Positions 24,900-33,573 of a DNA stretch of 49,964 nt are shown here, piece after piece. Where the stretch lies: assembly GCA_015069165.1 (NCBI GenBank), contig SVJD01000012.1:1-49964 (forward strand), in the 5' to 3' direction. The notes under the pieces were generated by a model. The model saw only the letters and a program-made list of their open reading frames with translations. It was not told where the DNA came from and searched no databases. The first letter of the stretch is position 1; each line of letters begins with the position of its first letter. The stretch comes from Oscillospiraceae bacterium (GTDB lineage Bacteria > Bacillota > Clostridia > UBA1212 > UBA1255). The translations under genes and the position numbers were made by a program.

Positions 24900-25622
24900 T
24901 TACTCTTCATCTTCTTTTGATGTGTAGTAATAGTAGTAAGATCCTTTTCCTTTTACATACAAAGATTTCTTACTCTCCACTCCGGCAGTAACTAATCCCA
25001 ACAACTTTGCATTTACTTTTTCCAATGCAAGCTTTGACTTTTTAAGGTCTTCTGTTGTTGTGCTGCCGTATCTTGCAACATAGATAACTCCGGAAATAAA
25101 ATCAGCCATAACCGCAACGTCAGTTACGATGTTAATCGGAGGTGAATCGATTATTATGTAGTCATAATAATCACTTGCTTTTTGCAAAAATACTTTCATA
25201 TTATCGCTTCCCAAAAGCTCTGACGGGTTCGGCGGAATAGGTCCGGCTGTCATAATATCAAGGCACGGAAATACTTCTCTTTTTAACGAATCCGACATCG
25301 TTTCAAAACCGACAATGAATCTGGAAAGCCCCTTTGAGTTATCCAATCCGAGTTTCTTGTGTACTGACGGACGTCTTAAATCCGCATCTATCAAAAGAAC
25401 TTTAGATGATGTAAGAGCCATTGTAAGTGCAAGATTAATTGCAACCGTTGACTTTCCCTCTCCCGCATTTGAAGAAGTAATCGCTACAACTTTACCGTTA
25501 ATCGGCGAAAGAGAATAAAGCAAATTGGTTCTTAATGAATTATATGCCTCTTTTACCGCAAAAGACATATTCTCATCAGTTACTAACTTAAATTTTTCTG
25601 TTTTTTGTTTTTTATTTGCCAT
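24900..25622 (-). CDS. cpsD: Bacterial tyrosine kinase CpsD/CapB
   Basis: A 240-residue P-loop kinase. I chose ATG 25622 (MANKK) because AGAGGGGG lies 5 bases before it; the start overlaps the cpsC end by 11 bases. The FAVKEAYNSLRTN activation helix is near 24, Walker A is SSNAGEGKST (about 51-60), Walker A' VLLIDADLRRPS near 77, and Walker B IIIDSPP near 159. The C-terminal cluster GSYYYYYTS carries the tyrosines expected to be autophosphorylated. The membrane activator is supplied by the upstream CpsC protein. It phosphorylates itself and possibly sugar-metabolism enzymes. Confidence 0.93.
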   Translation of the reverse strand: MANKKQKTEKFKLVTDENMSFAVKEAYNSLRTNLLYSLSPINGKVVAITSSNAGEGKSTVAINLALTMALTSSKVLLIDADLRRPSVHKKLGLDNSKGLSRFIVGFETMSDSLKREVFPCLDIMTAGPIPPNPSELLGSDNMKVFLQKASDYYDYIIIDSPPINIVTDVAVMADFISGVIYVARYGSTTTEDLKKSKLALEKVNAKLLGLVTAGVESKKSLYVKGKGSYYYYYTSKEDEE

Positions 25623-26391
25623 GGCGTCCCCCTCTGTATTCTCTCGAATGACTTCTCGTTGTATACTCATACGATTTATCTCTGTCTGCAGCTTGGTTGA
25701 TATTCGGAATTTCAGCTAACAAGAGAATTCCGAAATCCTCACAAACAGCTGTGCTGTCTTTAACCGTATTATCCAACACAGTTATAACAACAAAAATCAT
25801 TGCTGTAATTATAAATCCACCAATAAAAGCAATTATCGCATTTCTCACAGTACCTGAAGATACAGGTGCCGCAGCCACCTTAGGTGAGTCTATTGTTTGT
25901 AATGTAAGCGTACCAACTTTAGGAGCTCTTGCCTTAGCCATTGATTCAAAAGCATAACAAGCATCGCATGAAAGCTCCGGATTAGTTGTTTTTATCGTAA
26001 CATGGAAATTATTGCTTGTATCACTTACTTGTTCAACTTTAACATTACCCGGTTTCAAGCCTAAATTGGCATATTTAACGTCTGATTCTTGCAAGAAACC
26101 ATTCATCTCGCTGATGGCATCATCAGTCTGTATTGCTTCCAAACAAGTTTCCATAAGTTCGTTTGCATACATGTACTGATTACGCTCATTTGCAGCTGTT
26201 GTGCTCTGAGTCGGCACTTTTTCAATACTGCTTACCAAACAAAACTTAATTGTAGATGCGTATGTGGGTATCGCTGTTAATTTTGTATAAAGACCCACCG
26301 CAACTGCAGAAACAACCGCCACTATCATAATAATGATAATTCTGCTTTTTATAATTTTAAACAATCGTTCCAGATTAATTTCTTTATTCAA
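25612..26391 (-). CDS. cpsC: Wzz/CpsC-type polysaccharide chain-length regulator and kinase activator
   Basis: A 259-residue inner-membrane protein with two membrane helices, near residues 15-37 and 180-205. Between them lies an extracellular domain ending in the Pro-containing LQTIDSPKVAAAPVSS that precedes the second helix, as in Wzz/CapA proteins. The cytosolic C-terminus (about 55 residues, Arg/Tyr-rich end) should activate CpsD. The start is a TTG at 26391, 10 bases after GGGGAGGT. It is the first gene of the operon cpsC-cpsD-cpsB-anchor protein-sortase. A possible extended -10 box (TGGTAAAAT) lies about 40 bases upstream of the start. Confidence 0.85.
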   Translation of the reverse strand: MNKEINLERLFKIIKSRIIIIMIVAVVSAVAVGLYTKLTAIPTYASTIKFCLVSSIEKVPTQSTTAANERNQYMYANELMETCLEAIQTDDAISEMNGFLQESDVKYANLGLKPGNVKVEQVSDTSNNFHVTIKTTNPELSCDACYAFESMAKARAPKVGTLTLQTIDSPKVAAAPVSSGTVRNAIIAFIGGFIITAMIFVVITVLDNTVKDSTAVCEDFGILLLAEIPNINQAADRDKSYEYTTRSHSREYRGGRHGK

Positions 26392-26463
26392 TGTATGATA
26401 ACCTCCCCGGTTTTTTTAAAACGAAGTTATTTTACCATAACACTGAAAAAAAAGCCACTACGT

Positions 26464-27063
26464 TTATAAAATTTTTTGGTATGCACTTCTAAAATTATGC
26501 TTCACTTTTTGGAAAAGTTCCACAAATTTGAATTTTACTGTAACTTTTTCATTGGTATTTCCATCATTTTCCACGGCACTGCCGTTTGAGAAGCAAAGCG
26601 GAGGGAAAAGTACACACCACCAATTTTCTCCCAGCCCCTCTCCTATGATAATTCTCACAGCTTCATAGTCGCCCGCAGGCAGCGACATTTTAGTATAATG
26701 CTTCGTAGGAAAATAAAACTCCCCTATTTCTATTCGTACACTATACTCATACCCTTCATTTTTTATGCAATCCTTTGCCGTTTCTATAATTTCGTCGGAA
26801 TGCTGCGATACTATTTCCGCAGTTTCCTCTGCACTTTCAGATAAATTTGCAAGTTCACTTATCTTACATCCAACCGCATCACGCACCTTTAATTTTAAAG
26901 CTTGGTCCTGAGCTGTGTTACTGTTTGCTATTACGTGAAAACGCAAAATGTTTTCTGCATATTTATGTGAATAATATTCGTTTACAAAATATATCGATAA
27001 TACAAATATTACGCAAACTGCGATAAATGCAACAAATATTTTTTTCTTTTTTACATGTACCAT
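26464..27063 (-). CDS. spoIIR: Stage II sporulation protein R
   Basis: A 199-residue secreted signalling protein of the forespore. A signal/anchor helix (about 8-27) precedes the diagnostic ILRFHVIANSNTAQDQALKL (about 40-59) and NWWCVLFPPLCF (about 148-159). SpoIIR crosses into the space between the two cells and triggers SpoIIGA to process pro-sigma-E. The start follows GGAGG by 5 bases. A promoter with sigma-F features lies just upstream, agreeing with the known sigma-F control of spoIIR in Bacillus. Confidence 0.93.
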   Translation of the reverse strand: MVHVKKKKIFVAFIAVCVIFVLSIYFVNEYYSHKYAENILRFHVIANSNTAQDQALKLKVRDAVGCKISELANLSESAEETAEIVSQHSDEIIETAKDCIKNEGYEYSVRIEIGEFYFPTKHYTKMSLPAGDYEAVRIIIGEGLGENWWCVLFPPLCFSNGSAVENDGNTNEKVTVKFKFVELFQKVKHNFRSAYQKIL

Positions 27064-27103
27064 AAAAACCTCCGCAAAAACTTAATAACATATCTGCAAA
27101 GGT

Positions 27104-27133
27104 TATTTTTGCCGTCAAAACAATTTCTTATAC
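27104..27133 (-). promoter_or_regulatory. Sigma-F-type promoter of spoIIR
   Basis: On the - strand GTATA (27133-27129) matches the forespore -35 (GYATA), and after 15 bases GGCAAAAATA (27113-27104) matches the -10 pattern GGHHANAHTR at every position. It overlaps the last codons of the upstream gene. Confidence 0.75.
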
Positions 27134-27526
27134 AACACCCGATTTTACATAGCAAACAAAATCAGAATTCAATCTCGTGTTTTCTTTCGCTTTTTTTATT
27201 TCCTGAAGTCCATCTAACAATTTATATGATGATTTTCCGAATGTTACGGGACATTTTTTTGTTTTCCTGTATGCCGAATATGAAATATGCACATTCCGCA
27301 TCAATTTTCGAAGTATTTCTTCGTCGCCGCCCACAAAAACAATTTGCGCCGAGTTGCTGTTCAGCCCCGCTATAACAGGCAATATTTCTCCCGAAGAAAT
27401 ATTTTCCGTCATTTTAATAATGCTTCCGATATATCTGTCTCTGTCGATACCATCTATAAACAAGTACGAATCTTTTGCAGCTTTTACGTTAACGATTATC
27501 CCGTACTCTTTAATAGTTTTTTTCAA
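27128..27526 (-). CDS. Small protein of unknown function
   Basis: A 132-residue protein with alternating beta and alpha segments and no signal peptide or membrane helix. It starts at a TTG (27526) behind a weak AGGGGAGAGG; no ATG lies nearby, so the start is uncertain. The segment IVFVGGDEEILRKLMRNVHISYSAYRKTKKCP looks like a small ligand- or nucleic-acid-binding fold. It precedes spoIIR, and its end overlaps the spoIIR sigma-F-type promoter. I do not recognise a family. Codon use and open length support a real gene. Confidence 0.55.
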   Translation of the reverse strand: MKKTIKEYGIIVNVKAAKDSYLFIDGIDRDRYIGSIIKMTENISSGEILPVIAGLNSNSAQIVFVGGDEEILRKLMRNVHISYSAYRKTKKCPVTFGKSSYKLLDGLQEIKKAKENTRLNSDFVCYVKSGVV

Positions 27527-27596
27527 ATCTGCCCTCTCCCCTCACATGATTTTTGACGAAATTAGTATAAGGAAAGGTAGTTTAATACTTTTTTAT

Positions 27597-27630
27597 CAAA
27601 AAGCAAAAAAGCGGGAAATATTTCCCGCTT
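27597..27630 (-). terminator. Intrinsic terminator left behind by a lost gene
   Basis: AAGCGGGAAATATTTCCCGCTT (27609-27630) is a perfect 22-base palindrome. On the - strand it is followed by a T-rich run (27608-27597). It stands right after the stop codon of an SGNH-hydrolase remnant, so it was probably that gene's terminator. Confidence 0.7.
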
Positions 27631-27690
27631 ATAAAATCTCGTGTCCCGCATCATTCGGATGCAATCCGTCCGGGTAAAGTTTTTCCCTTT
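27629..27690 (-). pseudogene. Remnant: C-terminal end of an SGNH/GDSL hydrolase
   Basis: On the - strand, 16 codons ending in TAA (27631-27629) read LYPDGLHPNDAGHEIL, which is the block V signature D-G-x-H-P-N-x-x-G-H of SGNH/GDSL esterases. Upstream the frame is closed by a stop within about 20 codons, and a short ATG frame joins in another phase. Only the extreme tail of the gene and its terminator survive, so a deletion removed the rest. Confidence 0.55.
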
Positions 27691-27824
27691 AATTCCATTT
27701 TACTGTTTCCTGTTATTTTCGGTATATTATTCAAAAATTATACAGTCAAGGAAATTTTTGCATATAAATGGCCTTTATAAAATACAAATATAGCACAGAT
27801 TTTTTTAGCAGAGGTGCCAAATAT

Positions 27825-28481
27825 ATGAAACGAAAAATTTCACTTACATTAACCGCTTTAGCAATATTTTTAACACTTTTATTTACAGGTTGCGGCAATT
27901 CGGAAAAACCGGACATTAACAGCAATATCGAGCAAAACGACGAATACAATCCTGTAAGCAGTATTTCTTTATCAGAAACGGAAGCCGCATCTTTAAATAA
28001 CAGTATAAAAGTCAAAGTGTACTATAAAACGTTGCGCGGCGATAAACTTTGCAGTGAAACAAAATTACTCCAATTCACAAACAAAGACCGCAAAGCTGAT
28101 GTTCTTGCTTCAAAAATCATAGATTTAATGATTGCCGGACCTTCCAACTCAAGTCTTGTAAAAACGCTCCCCGACGGTTCAAAACTCAACAGTTTAAAAA
28201 TCAAAAACGGTGTAGCGTATGTTGACTTTAACGAAGCTTTCGGCAAAGGACTTTCAGAAAGCAACGAAGCTATTTTTATTGCATATTCCATAACAAACAC
28301 TTTGACGGAGTTCAAAAACATCAATCACGTTGCAATAACATGCAACGGCAATAAAATTGAATCTTCCGCTTGCAATTTTTCAAATCTCCTCAGAAACACC
28401 GAAATTGTAACTGATATAGAAAGTGCTTTGCCGCAAACTGACTATTCCGAAAATGTTTTCCTTGAAATAGATCTTGAATAG
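27825..28481 (+). CDS. GerMN-domain sporulation lipoprotein
   Basis: A 218-residue lipoprotein starting at ATG 27825 behind AGAGGTG. The signal ends in LFTGC (Cys23). After a linker, residues 60-175 form one GerMN domain, a beta-alpha-beta fold of spore-germination and sporulation proteins. Typical pieces are IKVKVYYKTLRGDKL, IIDLMIAGPSNSSLVKTLP (the G-P turn before a helix), LKIKNGVAYVDFNEAF, and IAYSITNTLTEFKNINHVAI. Related domains occur in GerM and in ring-forming proteins between forespore and mother cell. It is followed by ddl after 54 bases. Confidence 0.8.
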   Translation: MKRKISLTLTALAIFLTLLFTGCGNSEKPDINSNIEQNDEYNPVSSISLSETEAASLNNSIKVKVYYKTLRGDKLCSETKLLQFTNKDRKADVLASKIIDLMIAGPSNSSLVKTLPDGSKLNSLKIKNGVAYVDFNEAFGKGLSESNEAIFIAYSITNTLTEFKNINHVAITCNGNKIESSACNFSNLLRNTEIVTDIESALPQTDYSENVFLEIDLE

Positions 28482-28535
28482 CGGTAAAATTAAACAGTTT
28501 AGTTGATTAATGAAAATATCACGGAGGATATATAA

Positions 28536-29594
28536 ATGAAAACCAAAACAAAAGTAGCCGTTATTTTCGGAGGCCGTTCTACCGAACACGATGTTTCGAG
28601 AATCTCCGCATACTCCATAATAAAAAATATCGACCGCGACCTTTTCGACGTGGTTATGATAGGTATTACAAAGCAAGGAGAATGGCTCCCTTACGAGGGA
28701 AGCGCAGAAGCTTTGCCCGACGGCTCTTGGGAAAAAGAAGCCAAACCCACAGGCCGTATAAGTCTTGAAAAAGGCGTTGCCGCAATAGAAACCTGCGATG
28801 TAATATTGCCGGTTCTTCACGGACAAAACGGCGAAGACGGTACAGTTCAAGGTTTATTCGAGCTTCTTGATATACCTTATGTAGGCTGCGGAATATTAGC
28901 TTCTGCCGTGGGTATGGATAAAGTTTTCACTAAAATGGTTTTTGAAAATGCCGGAATTCCCCAATGCAAACACATTGTAGCATATCGTCATGAGCTGGAA
29001 AAAAATCCTGAAACTTACAACAAAGAAGTTTCAGAAAAGCTCGGTTTTCCGTGTTTCGTAAAGCCCTCTAACAGTGGTTCCTCTGTCGGTGTTCATAAGG
29101 TTAAAACAGAAGAAGAATTGGTAATTGCTCTTAACGACGCACAAAAATATGACAGAAAAATTCTCATAGAAGAATTTGTAGACGGTCGTGAAATAGAGTG
29201 TGCGGTACTCGGAAACATTGCCGCGCGAGCAGCAAAACCCGGCGAAATTAAACCGTCAAAGGAATTTTATGATTACGAAGATAAATACATAAAAGGCAGC
29301 AGCAGCGTTTGTATTCCGGCGGAAATTCCAGAAGAAAAGATGGAATATATAAAAGAGCTTGCTTTGAAAGCATATTCTGCCCTTGATTGTTCCGGTCTTT
29401 CACGAGTAGATTTCTTCTTAAAAGAAGACGGTACCGTTTACCTCAACGAGATAAACACGCTTCCCGGTTTTACCGACATCAGTATGTACAGCAAAATGTG
29501 GATTTCAGAAGGTATGACATATAAAGATTTGCTCACAGAGCTTATAAATCTTGCCTTTTCACGCAAAACAGAAACATCTCGTTACACAGGGTGA
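28536..29594 (+). CDS. ddl: D-alanine-D-alanine ligase
   Basis: A 352-residue ATP-grasp enzyme that makes D-Ala-D-Ala for peptidoglycan. Visible motifs are VIFGGRSTEHDVSRISAYSI at residues 9-28, VLPVLHGQNGEDG near 91-103, FVKPSNSGSSVGVHKV near 173 (ATP loop), EFVDGREIECAVLG near 212, and LNEINTLPGFTDISMYSKMW near 318 (Mg2+ ligands Glu and Asn). The omega-loop region reads YDYEDKYIKGSSSV, with a Tyr and Lys-containing loop as in D-Ala-D-Ala (not D-lactate) ligases. The start follows CGGAGGAT. Confidence 0.96.
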   Translation: MKTKTKVAVIFGGRSTEHDVSRISAYSIIKNIDRDLFDVVMIGITKQGEWLPYEGSAEALPDGSWEKEAKPTGRISLEKGVAAIETCDVILPVLHGQNGEDGTVQGLFELLDIPYVGCGILASAVGMDKVFTKMVFENAGIPQCKHIVAYRHELEKNPETYNKEVSEKLGFPCFVKPSNSGSSVGVHKVKTEEELVIALNDAQKYDRKILIEEFVDGREIECAVLGNIAARAAKPGEIKPSKEFYDYEDKYIKGSSSVCIPAEIPEEKMEYIKELALKAYSALDCSGLSRVDFFLKEDGTVYLNEINTLPGFTDISMYSKMWISEGMTYKDLLTELINLAFSRKTETSRYTG

Positions 29595-29601
29595 TATAGA
29601 T

Positions 29602-30201
29602 TTGCTTTTACAAGAACAAGATTTTAATTTTGATATAATATGCAAGTATTTTACAGGCGCAAAGGACAATCGCTACGGCGATTTGCAGAGTTTGCGCCCT
29701 GTTTCTTATGCTCCCATATCTCTTCCCGACAAATATCAAATCGAAACCGTAAACGGTTTTGTAAACATAACATTAAATGATTTTTTTCTTATATCTGCCA
29801 TTTCGGATTTTGCTCAAAACTGCCCAAAAATTACCGTAAGCACGTGTGAGCCCCTTTCTTCTGAGTATCGGCTTTTTGTTTTTAATATTTTCATTAGAGA
29901 AATTTGGCAGATACCACAATCTTTTGCTTTAACAGAAACATCAAACCTTTCTTCTTTTGACAGTTTTAATGTGCGCCGTCTGTGTGTTATGGCTTTCTAT
30001 CTCATTTTGCAAACAACCCACTTAAAAGAAAAAGACTCGCAAAACAGCGAGTCTTTGCAAAAACTTTATGACACATTTTCAAGTGAATTATACGATATAT
30101 TAACTGCCGGTGTTTTAAAAGAAACTTCTGACCTTTTAAAAGCACTTACACTTTGCGCTATAAAGCTCTCTGTCAATATCCCGGCTTTCCGAGAAGCTTG
30201 A
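29602..30201 (+). CDS. Unknown protein coupled to ddl
   Basis: A 199-residue protein with mixed helices, no signal peptide and no recognisable motif; a Phe/Ile-rich block near residues 85-125 ([12 protein letters not shown]) suggests a compact helical core. I chose TTG 29602 because AGGGTGA (29588-29594) overlaps the ddl stop and stands 7 bases before it. A longer frame from 29551 would overlap ddl by 44 bases. It runs into pgi from the opposite side with a 29-base overlap of coding ends, and an intrinsic terminator for pgi lies inside it. I do not recognise the family. Confidence 0.5.
   Translation: MLLQEQDFNFDIICKYFTGAKDNRYGDLQSLRPVSYAPISLPDKYQIETVNGFVNITLNDFFLISAISDFAQNCPKITVSTCEPLSSEYRLFVFNIFIREIWQIPQSFALTETSNLSSFDSFNVRRLCVMAFYLILQTTHLKEKDSQNSESLQKLYDTFSSELYDILTAGVLKETSDLLKALTLCAIKLSVNIPAFREA
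30021..30056 (-). terminator. Terminator of pgi, located inside the convergent gene
   Basis: AAAGACTCGC (30031-30040) and GCGAGTCTTT (30047-30056) form a perfect 10-pair stem with a 6-base loop. On the - strand the stem is followed by TTCTTTT, so it works for pgi, whose stop codon is at 30173. It lies wholly within the coding sequence of the + strand gene 29602-30201. Confidence 0.7.
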
Positions 30202-31498
30202 ACATATTTTTCTTATATGCCTCAACGCCCGGCTGATTGAAAGGATTTACTCCGAGAACATAGCCGCTTATACCGCAAGCTTTTTCAAAGAAATAAACCA
30301 TCGCGCCGAAATAATAAGCACTCATTTCAGGAACATTCAGAACAATATTTGCCACGCCTCCGTCATTGTGTGCCATAATTGTTCCTTTCATGGCTTGTTT
30401 ATTGATGTAATCAATATCCATTCCCGCAAGGTAATTAAGTCCGTCAAGGTTTGCTTCGTCTTCTTTAACTGTCATACTCTTACGAGCTTTTTCAACATTG
30501 ATTACAGTCTCAAAGAGCACGCGCATTCCGTCTTGTATATACTGTCCCATAGAATGAAGGTCTGTACTGAAATCAACACCTGCAGGGAAAATACCTTTTT
30601 GATCTTTGCCTTCGCTCTCACCGTAGAGTTGCTTCCACCATTCAGTGAAATAATGAAGTTGAGGCTCATAATTTACCATAATTTCAATCATTTTGCCTTT
30701 TCTGTAAAGAGCGTTACGTGCTGCGGCGTAGAGATAACAATCATTTTTCTCTAAATCTTTCTCGTTATAACGGTGGTACGCATCAACTGCACCCTCCATC
30801 ATTTTGTCTATATCAATACCTGCAACAGCAATCGGAAGAAGTCCTACGGGAGTGAGCACAGAGTATCTGCCTCCGACATCATCCGGAATAACGAATGTTT
30901 CATAGCCCTCTTGTGTTGCAAGAGTTCTCAATGCACCTCTTGCTTTATCTGTTGTTGCATAGATTCTCTTTGCTGCTTCTTCTTTGCCGTATTTGTTTTC
31001 CATAAATTCTTTAAGAATACGGAATGCTATTGCCGGCTCTGTTGTAGTACCCGACTTGGAAATAACATTTACTGAAACATCATAACCATTACTGTCAACA
31101 ATTTCCATAAGGTCGGAAATATAATTAACACTTATACTGTTGCCTGCAAAAAGAACTGTTGTTCCCTTTTTATCTCTAAGACCTTTAAGTGCATCAAAAT
31201 TAGGTGTGAGCATATCAATCGCCGCTCTTGCTCCCAAGTAAGAACCGCCTATACCTACAACTACAAGTATATCGGAGTCGCTTTTGATTTTTTCAGCGCA
31301 TTTCTTCACGCGTTCAAATTCCTCTTTGTCATAACTAAGCGGAAGGTCAACCCAACCTGTAAAATCATTTCCTGCGCCTGTTTTATTGTGGAGCATATCG
31401 TGTGCAGCCGCAATTTGCTCTTTAAGACATAAAATCTCATGTTCTCCTAAAAAGCCTGCTGTTTTTTCAATATCAAGTTTCAAAAATTCTTTTATCAT
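30173..31498 (-). CDS. pgi: Glucose-6-phosphate isomerase
   Basis: A 441-residue glycolytic enzyme that interconverts glucose-6-phosphate and fructose-6-phosphate. Motifs: [18 protein letters not shown] near 80 (phosphate binding), [15 protein letters not shown] near 145 (SIS-type sugar-phosphate loop), [17 protein letters not shown] near 205, and the catalytic Glu in [23 protein letters not shown] near 280. I chose ATG 31498 (MIKEFLKLD); AAAGGA lies 12 bases before it. Length matches the short Firmicutes type. It overlaps the convergent 29602-30201 gene by 29 bases. Confidence 0.96.
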   Translation of the reverse strand: MIKEFLKLDIEKTAGFLGEHEILCLKEQIAAAHDMLHNKTGAGNDFTGWVDLPLSYDKEEFERVKKCAEKIKSDSDILVVVGIGGSYLGARAAIDMLTPNFDALKGLRDKKGTTVLFAGNSISVNYISDLMEIVDSNGYDVSVNVISKSGTTTEPAIAFRILKEFMENKYGKEEAAKRIYATTDKARGALRTLATQEGYETFVIPDDVGGRYSVLTPVGLLPIAVAGIDIDKMMEGAVDAYHRYNEKDLEKNDCYLYAAARNALYRKGKMIEIMVNYEPQLHYFTEWWKQLYGESEGKDQKGIFPAGVDFSTDLHSMGQYIQDGMRVLFETVINVEKARKSMTVKEDEANLDGLNYLAGMDIDYINKQAMKGTIMAHNDGGVANIVLNVPEMSAYYFGAMVYFFEKACGISGYVLGVNPFNQPGVEAYKKNMFKLLGKPGY

Positions 31499-31648
31499 AT
31501 GGTTTATAAATCCTTTCATTATTTTCAAACAATACATAGTATTCTATCACTACAAATAATATTTTACAAATTGATTTTTTTAAGTTTTCTGCTATACTTT
31601 ATTTTGTGTTATTTTAAAATAATTAATCTGCATGGCGGTGAGTTTTTT

Positions 31649-32575
31649 TTGAAAATATTTAATTCAAACAGATATACAAAAGAAGGAAAAGGAATTGACA
31701 AAAACGCTCCTGAAAAGCACGGTTTTATCAAGTTCTGGGAAATCGTATGGCTTAAAAAATATAAACTTTTAGCTATAAATTTTTTATATTTTATACCTAA
31801 TCTTATTGCTGTGTTTTTCGCAGTACTCAGCTATTTCGTATCTACATCTTTGTTTTATTCTCTGAGCAGCGATACTTCTGTAGGTTCTTCCCAAGCATCT
31901 TCCGAAATAACAACCAAATTACTTTTCTTTGTAGTAATACTTTTTACTGTAATTCCCGTATTTGCAGTCGGTCCTTTTCAAGCCGGAATGACATATATTT
32001 TGCGCTGCTTTACAAAACGCGAACCTTGTTTTCTTTGGAATGAATACATCGGTAAAACCCGCAGTAATATGAAACTTGCCATACAAACTTGCATCATAAA
32101 CTGTTTGGCCGGCTTCCTTATAATTCTTGATTTTGCCGTATATCTCGCTCTTTCGAGCACACAATCCATAGCCTACGGAATATTCCCCCCGTGGATGCTT
32201 ATGATTTCCTTGGTTGTTTTGTTATTCTTAAGTTCGTTGTTTTTAATTATGACAATGTATATGTATCCTATGATAGTTACATTCAGACTCACTTTAAAAC
32301 AGCTTTATAAAAACGCAATGCTTTTTGCTTTCTTGAAATGGCTTCCTAATTTAGGAATCTTAATTCTTGATGCAATTCTTGTTTTTATTCCGCTTTTCTT
32401 TATAAACGGAAATTGGTCTTTGTATGTATCTCTCATTCTTTATGCTGTAATCGGCATTTCGTTCATAGGCTTTATCAATATGTCATATACTTATCCCACA
32501 ATAAAAAGGTGCCTTATAGATAATTACAAGGCAGATAAATCAATCCCCGAAGGAGAGACAGAAAACAATGAATAA
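31649..32575 (+). CDS. DUF624 (YesL-like) membrane protein
   Basis: A 308-residue membrane protein starting at TTG 31649, about 6 bases after GGCGGTGAG; no ATG with a better site is in frame. After a hydrophilic start (about 45 residues), six hydrophobic segments follow between residues 45 and 285. The conserved P-V-F-A-V-G-P-F-Q-A-G-M-T-Y block (residues about 110-123) and the Trp/Glu-containing loop before the next helix are typical of DUF624/YesL proteins, which often lie beside sugar transport or glycosidase genes. It overlaps the DUF4846 gene by 8 bases and leads a four-gene operon. Confidence 0.75.
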   Translation: MKIFNSNRYTKEGKGIDKNAPEKHGFIKFWEIVWLKKYKLLAINFLYFIPNLIAVFFAVLSYFVSTSLFYSLSSDTSVGSSQASSEITTKLLFFVVILFTVIPVFAVGPFQAGMTYILRCFTKREPCFLWNEYIGKTRSNMKLAIQTCIINCLAGFLIILDFAVYLALSSTQSIAYGIFPPWMLMISLVVLLFLSSLFLIMTMYMYPMIVTFRLTLKQLYKNAMLFAFLKWLPNLGILILDAILVFIPLFFINGNWSLYVSLILYAVIGISFIGFINMSYTYPTIKRCLIDNYKADKSIPEGETENNE

Positions 32576-33554
32576 TGACTTTTACGAAAAGAAAAGCGGC
32601 GTTCCGCTTGTAAATAAAATACTCATGGTTGCAAGCGTGCTTTGCGTTTGCGCTACCATTGTTGTTTTTATATTTTTTAATAAGCATCAAAAAAACAAAA
32701 ACAACACCAACCGAGAAAACGGCACCGACAATTCCGTATCTGACACAAATCCCACCGCAGAACCTACACAGAGCATTGTTTTAGATGTAATAGTTCCTGC
32801 AGAAAAAACAATAGCAACACGTTTCAATCCCCCTTCCGGATATACCAGATCAACTTTATCCGGCGGAAGTTTCGGAGATTATCTCAGAAATTTCGATTTG
32901 CGTGAATATTCTGCAAAGCCTTTAGCTTACGACACAACGACAAAAACTCAAATCACCAACGATACATTGCCTTCCGTAAGTGTGCTTGATTTGGACCTTA
33001 TCAACAAAACCAACTTACAGGAAGCATCAAATTCTCTTATCAGACTGTATGCAGAATATTTATACGGACAAAATCGCTTTAACGATATTTCTTTTAATTT
33101 GCTTACAACACCTGTTTTCAAATGCGATTTCAAAACTTGGTCAGAAGGCGGCCGTCTTATTCAAGAAAATAATTCTATCACTTGGTGCATCGAGCACGGC
33201 GACCACTGTACTCACAAAGACGTTGACACTGGTACGGCTTACGGTGTATTCAAATATTACCTGCAAAATGTAATGCTCCATTCAAATGTTTCTTCTTTGC
33301 CTTCAAACATGAAAACAGTTCAGCTTAACGATTTGACCGTAGGAGATGTAATTTATCATGCTGATTCAAACATTCCCGAAATAATTGTTGATATGGCAGA
33401 AGATTCTTCCGGAAATAAAATATGCATACTCGCAAGAGGCGGCACCCCTGCTTCTGAGATATACATTGTAAGAAACGAAAGCAATACCGACTTAAATCCT
33501 TGGCACGAGGTAAACAAATTACTTGCAGGTGCAACTTTTTACAGATTCAAATAA
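32568..33554 (+). CDS. DUF4846 membrane-anchored protein
   Basis: A 328-residue protein with one N-terminal membrane helix (about 18-37), a low-complexity linker (Asn/Thr/Ser-rich, 40-75), and a DUF4846 domain over the rest. Family-like features are TRFNPPSGYTRSTLSGGSFG near 84, YLRNFDLREYSAKPLAYD near 105, LQEASNSLIRLYAEYLYG near 148, and the C-terminal LTVGDVIYHADSNIPEIIVDMAEDSSGNKICILA with W-x-E-V near 310. The family's function is unknown. It is coupled to the DUF624 gene (8-base overlap) and is followed 20 bases later by the phosphodiesterase-type gene. Confidence 0.75.
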   Translation: MNNDFYEKKSGVPLVNKILMVASVLCVCATIVVFIFFNKHQKNKNNTNRENGTDNSVSDTNPTAEPTQSIVLDVIVPAEKTIATRFNPPSGYTRSTLSGGSFGDYLRNFDLREYSAKPLAYDTTTKTQITNDTLPSVSVLDLDLINKTNLQEASNSLIRLYAEYLYGQNRFNDISFNLLTTPVFKCDFKTWSEGGRLIQENNSITWCIEHGDHCTHKDVDTGTAYGVFKYYLQNVMLHSNVSSLPSNMKTVQLNDLTVGDVIYHADSNIPEIIVDMAEDSSGNKICILARGGTPASEIYIVRNESNTDLNPWHEVNKLLAGATFYRFK

Positions 33555-33573
33555 TAAAAAAGAGGATGTTTTT

